Shown here: positions 58,238 to 64,000 of the stretch, in pieces
Layout of the letters: each line of letters opens with the position of its first letter
How positions within the stretch are numbered: the first letter of the stretch is position 1
Source: an uncultured Lachnospiraceae bacterium
GTDB lineage: Bacteria; Bacillota; Clostridia; Lachnospirales; Lachnospiraceae
Length of the DNA: 64,000 nt
Direction: 5' to 3'
Assembly: GCA_902779575.1 (NCBI GenBank)
Contig: CACZBW010000004.1
Span: 62,001 to 126,000, forward strand
Program-made: the position numbers and the translations under genes
Notes under the pieces: generated by a model
Databases searched by the model: none
Seen by the model: the letters and a program-made list of their open reading frames with translations, nothing else
What the model was told of the DNA's origin: nothing

Positions 58238-58975
58238 ATGCTTTTAAAGGAAGTGGGACTTCAGCTTTATTCGCTGAGAGATGAGACGGCGAAGGATTTT
58301 CGCGGAACGATCGGAAAGGTTGCGGAGATGGGATATACCGGCGTCGAGTTTGCCGGCTACGGCGGCCTGAAGGGCAGTGAGATGGCGGATCTTCTGAAGC
58401 AGAACGGACTTAAGGCTTACGGCAGCCATTTCGGCGCCCTGCCAAAGACCGATGAAGAACTGGACGCCGAGATTGAGATGAACCTTGCAGTTGGGAATAA
58501 GTATCTGATCTGCCCCTGGCATGATATGAAGGATCACGAGGGCGCCCTGCGCTTTGCCGAGATCATGAACCGTACGGCGGACAAACTGCGTCCCCACGGC
58601 CTGAGACTGGGCTATCATAACCATGACCATGACATGGCGGTAGACCAGGGAGAGGTGCTGCTGGATACCCTGCTGGCCAATACAGAAGAGGATATCTTCA
58701 TGGAATTTGACGTATTCTGGGTGGAATATGCCGGGTTCAGTCCGCTTCGCTATATCAGCAGATATGCGGGACGCCAGCCCCTGATGCACCTGAAGGAGCT
58801 TGGCGCGGACAGGAAGAGCAATGTGGAAATCGGGGCCGGAATCTCTGATTTCGCCGCCTTTATCAGGCTTGGCAGGGAGATCGGTACGGAGCATTTTATT
58901 GTCGAGCAGGAGGAATATACGATGCCGCCGCTTGAAAGCTGCCGCAAGAGCCTTGAGAGCCTGCTGAAACTCTGA
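58238..58975 (+). CDS. Sugar phosphate isomerase/epimerase (AP-endonuclease-2-like TIM barrel)
   Basis: A 245-residue TIM-barrel enzyme. VGLQLYSLRDETAKDFRGTI and GYTGVEFAGYGG open it; LGYHNHDHDM and FMEFDVFWVEYAG hold the metal-binding His, Glu and Asp; VEIGAGISDF and FIVEQEEY finish it. Family members are divalent-metal sugar isomerases/epimerases or keto-sugar lyases; the substrate is open. GGGAGGAGG precedes ATG 58238. With the MDR dehydrogenase and three glycosidases upstream it fits a pathway that oxidises and rearranges an imported sugar. Confidence 0.9.
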   Translation: MLLKEVGLQLYSLRDETAKDFRGTIGKVAEMGYTGVEFAGYGGLKGSEMADLLKQNGLKAYGSHFGALPKTDEELDAEIEMNLAVGNKYLICPWHDMKDHEGALRFAEIMNRTADKLRPHGLRLGYHNHDHDMAVDQGEVLLDTLLANTEEDIFMEFDVFWVEYAGFSPLRYISRYAGRQPLMHLKELGADRKSNVEIGAGISDFAAFIRLGREIGTEHFIVEQEEYTMPPLESCRKSLESLLKL

Positions 58976-59065
58976 CCGGGGTTCCTTCCGCTGAAATGAC
59001 CGGAATTGGTCCGGCGGAAAGGATCCCTGTTCAGATCTGATCTGAGCCGGAGATGTACAGATAAA

Positions 59066-59106
59066 AGCACCCGCAGCGCTGCAAAGAGCGCGGCGGGTGC
59101 TTTTTC
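59066..59106. terminator. Bidirectional terminator between the glycan operon and the peptide importer
   Basis: AGCACCCGC (59066-59074) pairs with GCGGGTGCT (59093-59101), with inner GCGCT/AGCGC; T run on the right and A run on the left serve both strands. Confidence 0.85.
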
Positions 59107-59132
59107 TTATACGCCGTCAGGCGCATTTCTTT

Positions 59133-59972
<840 letters not shown>

Positions 59973-59975
59973 GTG

Positions 59976-61058
59976 TCACACCCCCTTTGTCAGGCGAACC
60001 GGGCCGTCTGCCGCGCCGGTATCCGAGGAAGCCTCGGCTGCATTCATTTCATCTTCCTTCCGGTACAGCTCGCGAAGTTCTTCGACGCTGGTGCCGCAGC
60101 GGTATGTGCGTCCCGGGGCAAAGTCGATGATCGGCATCTGGTTATACCTGCATTCCGGTTTTGCGTAGCGGCAGCGCTCCGCGAAACGGCATCCTGCAGG
60201 CGGATTCTTCAGGTTCGGCGGCGTACCCGGGATTGCGGTCAGCTTGACGCTTCTCGTTCCTTCCTCGGGTACGAGGATCGAGTTCATCAGTCCTCTTGAA
60301 TAAGGATGAACCGGATCGAAGACCATCTCTTTCGCGCTGCCCCGCTCGACAATCTGTCCCGCATACATGACCATGATGTCATCCGTTACATTATAGAGGA
60401 GGGGAAGCTCGTGGGTAATGAAGATCATGGCCTGAATCATGCCTTTGTCCATCATATCCCGGAGCATCTTGATGACCATCTTCTGGCTGGTAACGTCCAG
60501 CGCGGAGGAAGGTTCATCGGCAATCAGCACCTTCGGTCTGAGAATGGTTGAAATCGCGATGACAACACGCTGCTTCATACCGCCGGACAGTTCCACCGCG
60601 TGTTTGTCCAGGGCTTCCACCGGAAGGCCAAGTTCAGCGAAGCGGTTCTGCGCCAGCTCGTAGATATCTTTTTTACTGACTTTCGGGTCGTGGGCGAGGA
60701 TAACATCCTCGATAAACTTGCGGATTTTTCTTGTCGGGTTGAGCGCGTTCATGGCTGCCTGCGGAATGTAGGCAATCTCCGTACCGAGAACGGTGCGCCG
60801 CACTTTATCGGGATCCATGCCGGAAATGTTTTTTCCGTCGATGATGATATCGCCGCTCATATAGTGCAGAGGAGGGAAATAATATCCCATCAGGCTCAGG
60901 GCCAGGGTTGATTTTCCGCAGCCCGACTCACCCGCGATACCGAGACTTTTGCCCCGCTCAATCTTCAGGGATACATGGTCGACCGCGTAGACGTCCTCGT
61001 GGAACCGGGTTACATATTTGGTTGTCAGGTTCTTGACTTCCAGCATTACATCACTCAT
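59976..61058 (-). CDS. Peptide-type ABC importer ATPase (OppD/DppD type)
   Basis: A 360-residue ATPase. [17 protein letters not shown] is the Walker [16 protein letters not shown] the signature, [16 protein letters not shown] the Walker B, and [26 protein letters not shown] the Cys-containing carboxy motif of the OppD family (iron-sulphur or metal site in homologues). It pairs with the OppF-type ATPase to drive import of peptides or related solutes. The ribosome site AGGAGGAAGAC is just before the start, and the permease gene ends 13 bases upstream. Confidence 0.95.
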   Translation of the reverse strand: MSDVMLEVKNLTTKYVTRFHEDVYAVDHVSLKIERGKSLGIAGESGCGKSTLALSLMGYYFPPLHYMSGDIIIDGKNISGMDPDKVRRTVLGTEIAYIPQAAMNALNPTRKIRKFIEDVILAHDPKVSKKDIYELAQNRFAELGLPVEALDKHAVELSGGMKQRVVIAISTILRPKVLIADEPSSALDVTSQKMVIKMLRDMMDKGMIQAMIFITHELPLLYNVTDDIMVMYAGQIVERGSAKEMVFDPVHPYSRGLMNSILVPEEGTRSVKLTAIPGTPPNLKNPPAGCRFAERCRYAKPECRYNQMPIIDFAPGRTYRCGTSVEELRELYRKEDEMNAAEASSDTGAADGPVRLTKGV

Positions 61059-61071
61059 GTCTTCCTCCTCC

Positions 61072-62325
61072 TTAATCTCTCAGCGTTGGGTTGAATACCT
61101 GATCCAGCCCGGTGTTCATCAGGTTCAGTGAGAAGGAGATCAGGGCGATCACGCCGATGACCGGGAAATAAGCCCACCAGGAACCGCCCAGATGAGCGGA
61201 ATAAAGCATGGCCCAGTTCATCATAAGACCCAGAGTCGCGGTCTTTGTCGTGGAGGGCCCCAGACCCAGCAGGGACAGCTGCGCTTCAGAAAGAATCGCG
61301 GAACTGATCTGCAGGATGAAGGCCATGACGACATAGGAGGCGATATAGGGCAGGATGTCCGTCATGACAATCCTGAAAAGGCTGTGCCCGGACAGCTTGG
61401 ACAGGTTGACGTGGTCGCGGTTGCGCAGGGAGATAACCTGCGAGCGGACAGAACGCGTGGTCCAGGTCCAGCTGGTAAGACCGATGACGACAGCGACAAC
61501 CATGGCGCCGCGGGCTTCCTGGCCGATGGAATAGTTGATCAGGATCAGCAGGATAAAGCTGGGGATGACGGTAAAAATGTTGGTAATAAACATGATGATG
61601 TCATCCACGAGGCCGCCCACATAGCCGGACAGCAGTCCGAAAACCAGACCGATCAATGTGGCAATCACGCCGGCCACCAGACCGATCAGAAGCGAGGTTC
61701 CGATGGCGGAAACCAGTTCCTTGAGCACGTCGCGGCCGAAGTTGTCGGTGCCGAGCGGAAGTCTGATGACGCTTCTGACCTGGTTGACGGGAACGTAGTT
61801 CATGGGATCAATATCCTTGATTTTAACGCTCTCATCTTCGCTCGCAACTTTAAGCGGACTTTCCTTTCCGGAGGAATTCAGGTCCGAGTTGAGCCGTTTG
61901 CAGGCATTTCTTTCCGATTTTGTCATGCCCTTCGGTTTGGCGCTTTCATCGTAGTTTGCCTTCCAGATTTCAAGAAGGGCAGCGTCATCCGTCGTGTCCA
62001 CTCCGTCCAGACTGACTTCCATGGCGGTCAGCCATGTGATCATGCGCACCCGCTGCTCATCCGAGATGGAGATGGTGGCGCGGTCCGCGGCTGTTTTGGA
62101 CTTGGGATTCAGGTTCGTGCGGAAGGATGAAGCCGCGTCATAGAGAGAAAAGTAGGTTCCGGGCGGCGTGAAGCTTCCGCGGTCGGAGCCGATGAATACG
62201 CTTTCCAGCGGATCTCCCGGATGGACCAGAGGATAAATGATCGAAAGCAGCAGGATGCCGAAGAAGATCACGAAGCCGATCACGAATTTGGGAGAATGGA
62301 AAACCTGTCTGATCGTATTTTTCAT
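61072..62325 (-). CDS. Peptide-type ABC importer permease (DppC type) with large extracellular insertion
   Basis: A 417-residue permease, about 100 residues longer than usual for DppC. One membrane helix (about 13-33) is followed by some 155 non-membrane residues, then the standard [17 protein letters not shown] (188-204) and the five-helix core, with [21 protein letters not shown] as the coupling motif. The extra segment (about 70-170) is charged and helical and is likely outside the membrane, where it could form an extra contact to the binding protein. GGGAGGTGG precedes the start. Confidence 0.92.
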   Translation of the reverse strand: MKNTIRQVFHSPKFVIGFVIFFGILLLSIIYPLVHPGDPLESVFIGSDRGSFTPPGTYFSLYDAASSFRTNLNPKSKTAADRATISISDEQRVRMITWLTAMEVSLDGVDTTDDAALLEIWKANYDESAKPKGMTKSERNACKRLNSDLNSSGKESPLKVASEDESVKIKDIDPMNYVPVNQVRSVIRLPLGTDNFGRDVLKELVSAIGTSLLIGLVAGVIATLIGLVFGLLSGYVGGLVDDIIMFITNIFTVIPSFILLILINYSIGQEARGAMVVAVVIGLTSWTWTTRSVRSQVISLRNRDHVNLSKLSGHSLFRIVMTDILPYIASYVVMAFILQISSAILSEAQLSLLGLGPSTTKTATLGLMMNWAMLYSAHLGGSWWAYFPVIGVIALISFSLNLMNTGLDQVFNPTLRD

Positions 62326-62339
62326 ATAACCACCTCCCG

Positions 62340-63344
62340 TCAGTCAAACTGTGCAGCCTTGACTCTGGGATCAATGAAGCCGTAGATGATGTCAAGGAAG
62401 AAAGTGGACAGCAGAACCATGATCGTGATGATCAGGGTTGTCGCGGAGATCAGCGGATAGTCCGCGGACGTGACCGCTTTGTACATGGTGGACCCGAGTC
62501 CCGGATAGCTGAATACGATTTCAGCGACCAGGGCGCCGCCCATCATGGTACCGATGGAAAGGGCAAGACCCGTGATCTGCGGAAGCATGGCGTTGCGGAA
62601 TACATATCCGACAATCTTGCGGTCAGAGATTCCCAGGAAACGGGAATATTTAACGTAGTCCGCGTTCAGCTCGTAGATGGACATGGAGCGCATTCCGATG
62701 GCCTGGCCGCCGATGGAGACCAGAACGATGCTCCAGAAGGGGAGCTGATAATGCGCGATTACGGACTTGACAAAGTTCCAGCTGAAAGTCGGAATCATAC
62801 CGATGTCATAGCCGCCGTTGACAGGCGCGATCTTCCATCTGACTGCGAACAGGACAAGAAGGATGACGGCCATTCCGAAGGCCGGGATTGCGCTGAAAAA
62901 CATGGAAAGGGGCATCAGAACTTTGTCGAAGCCTTTACGGATGTAAGCGGCAAGCGCGCCAAGGAGGTTGCCCAGGAGCCAGCCGATAATGATGGCCGGA
63001 AGCTGGAGGGCAAGGGTCCATGGGATGGCGTTGCCGATAATATCTGAGACTGTCCGGGGATACTGACTGAAAGAGAAGCCGAAATCACCGCGGAGCGCAT
63101 TTTTAACAAAGATAAAAAACTGGACCACTATGGGCTTGTCCGTGCCGAACACTTTCTGAAAACGCTCATAGATTTCCTTGGTAGTCGATGCGTCTGTGAC
63201 ACCCTGTGCCATCTTGCCCGTGATGGCGGCGACAGGGTCAGCCGGCATCAGACGAGGAAGAATGAAATTTAATATAACGGCAACGACCAGTGTAATAAAA
63301 AACCAGAGAATCTTTTTGCCGAAATATTTACGGTATCCTTTCAT
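62340..63344 (-). CDS. Peptide-type ABC importer permease (DppB type)
   Basis: A 334-residue permease, standard length. The amino end [29 protein letters not shown], the segment [19 protein letters not shown] and [26 protein letters not shown] (coupling loop) are typical of DppB. Six hydrophobic helices. It lies 264 bases downstream of the binding protein gene, separated by a hairpin at 63479-63504, and 14 bases before the second permease gene in transcription order. Confidence 0.95.
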   Translation of the reverse strand: MKGYRKYFGKKILWFFITLVVAVILNFILPRLMPADPVAAITGKMAQGVTDASTTKEIYERFQKVFGTDKPIVVQFFIFVKNALRGDFGFSFSQYPRTVSDIIGNAIPWTLALQLPAIIIGWLLGNLLGALAAYIRKGFDKVLMPLSMFFSAIPAFGMAVILLVLFAVRWKIAPVNGGYDIGMIPTFSWNFVKSVIAHYQLPFWSIVLVSIGGQAIGMRSMSIYELNADYVKYSRFLGISDRKIVGYVFRNAMLPQITGLALSIGTMMGGALVAEIVFSYPGLGSTMYKAVTSADYPLISATTLIITIMVLLSTFFLDIIYGFIDPRVKAAQFD

Positions 63345-63478
63345 AATATATTACCCCCGTGCGCGGTCCCGGATTCCGGCCGCTGTGTTTCCGGATTTCT
63401 GAAAAACAGTATCTGCCGGAAACGTGTACCGGAACCCTGCTGAGAAAACGCTGATAAAACAGTGTTTCCGTAAAGAAG

Positions 63479-63504
63479 ATATGCCCCGTAAGAACGGGGC
63501 ATAT
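63479..63504 (-). terminator. Intra-operon hairpin between binding protein and permeases
   Basis: ATATGCCCCGT (63479-63489) pairs perfectly with ACGGGGCATAT (63494-63504), AAGA loop. The T run on the minus strand is weak. It is probably a partial terminator; the remainder of the 263-base gap shows no gene. Confidence 0.6.
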
Positions 63505-63607
63505 CAGCGGGTATATCTAAAGAACTTTCAGCTTCTTGCGCCTGATGCCCTGCGGCTCAGGCAGATGCTTTCCGTTTCCCGGACTGCCCGATCAGTGCAT
63601 GTGAGAA

Positions 63608-64000
63608 TTATTCCTCAACAAGCTCCAGCTCATACAGGCAGCGGATACCGTAACCGTCAGTACCGCAGGCCGGCGGGATATTGTACTCATCGCCCTGCTC
63701 CGGATAATTGGTCCATACGGACTCGTTAACCGCGAAGAAGAAGGACGGACGATACATCAGGGAGAAGCTCGGAACTTCGGTCAGATAGATCTCAACAGCT
63801 TCCGTGTACAGAGCCTTGAGTTCATCCTCGTCGGTTGTAAGCGGGATCGCCTTGATGATCTCGTCAGCACGCTCGTTGCTGTACTGGCCCCAGTTTCCGC
63901 TCCAGTTGTTCTGAACGCCGACGAAGTCGGAGGACAGGAACTGGCGGACACGGCCCCACGGCATGGACGGGCCGGCGCCATCCGGAGAATACATAAAGAT
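63608..64000 (-). CDS. Extracellular solute-binding protein family 5, C-terminal part (5' end outside window)
   Basis: The minus-strand frame stays open to the window edge, so only the last 131 residues are here. [53 protein letters not shown] and the end with [18 protein letters not shown] fit the carboxy lobe of family-5 (DppA/OppA) binding proteins. It delivers peptides or related solutes to the permeases that follow. The apparent ATG at 63994 is internal. Confidence 0.85.
   Translation of the reverse strand: MFMYSPDGAGPSMPWGRVRQFLSSDFVGVQNNWSGNWGQYSNERADEIIKAIPLTTDEDELKALYTEAVEIYLTEVPSFSLMYRPSFFFAVNESVWTNYPEQGDEYNIPPACGTDGYGIRCLYELELVEE

Overview
The window is about 64 kb of a GC-rich (mid-fifties percent by eye, not computed), low-repeat Bacillota chromosome. 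Gene content points to an anaerobic gut Lachnospiraceae-like clostridium. The clues are a desulfoferrodoxin, the fchA/folD one-carbon pair, an NADP-type glutamate dehydrogenase, a long clostridial-type PRPP synthetase, a DUF512 radical-SAM gene next to der, Gram-positive cell-wall proteins (CW-binding repeats, SH3b, YARHG) and many glycoside hydrolases beside ABC sugar importers. Species cannot be fixed from sequence alone. No rRNA, tRNA, CRISPR array, transposase or phage gene was seen.

Layout. 1-3.7 kb: HD hydrolase (cut by the window edge), nitroreductase, small membrane protein, CobW-like protein, prolyl-tRNA editing-type protein and, on the minus strand, desulfoferrodoxin. 4-5.1 kb: a secreted barnase-type ribonuclease followed by a barstar-type inhibitor. 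5.2-13 kb: AraC regulator, solute-binding protein, two permeases and a LacZ beta-galactosidase, read as a beta-galactoside uptake and cleavage locus. 13.2-16.6 kb: HerA-like ATPase, lipid kinase and small proteins. 16.8-21.9 kb: a core block rplS-lepB-rbgA-(lepB-like pseudoenzyme)-rnhB-yraN-pgeF. 21.9-31 kb: prs (minus strand), DUF512 radical SAM, der, plsY, fchA, folD, patatin, gdhA. 31.2-32.2 kb: a minus-strand glucosaminidase. 32.6-34.6 kb: a CoA-transferase translationally coupled to a C_GCAxxG_C_C protein. 34.7-40.4 kb: a complete importer operon with a DUF3798 binding protein, tandem-domain ABC ATPase, two permeases and a small membrane-anchored protein. 40.5-51.6 kb: an accessory region of large secreted low-complexity proteins (SH3b/MORN-like, peptidoglycan-binding, YARHG, VWA), interrupted by a GH127 enzyme and a GlsB-type membrane protein, with two copies of a structured intergenic repeat. 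51.8-59 kb: sce7726-like nuclease, cupin, TSCPD protein, then a glycan operon (GH88, GH2 beta-mannosidase type, MDR dehydrogenase, sugar isomerase/epimerase). 59.1-64 kb: a minus-strand dipeptide-type ABC importer whose binding protein runs off the window.

The observations most worth following are: (i) a second signal peptidase I that has lost both catalytic residues and sits in the core lepB locus; (ii) the secreted barnase/barstar pair; (iii) a dispersed, hairpin-conserving intergenic repeat placed ahead of two large secreted-protein genes; (iv) the secreted-protein island itself; (v) a perfect palindrome filling the spacer of the gdhA promoter; and (vi) two solute-binding proteins that lack a lipobox cysteine. 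Coordinates of starts were chosen from Shine-Dalgarno spacing and family-typical amino ends; all domain names are by eye, without database searches.
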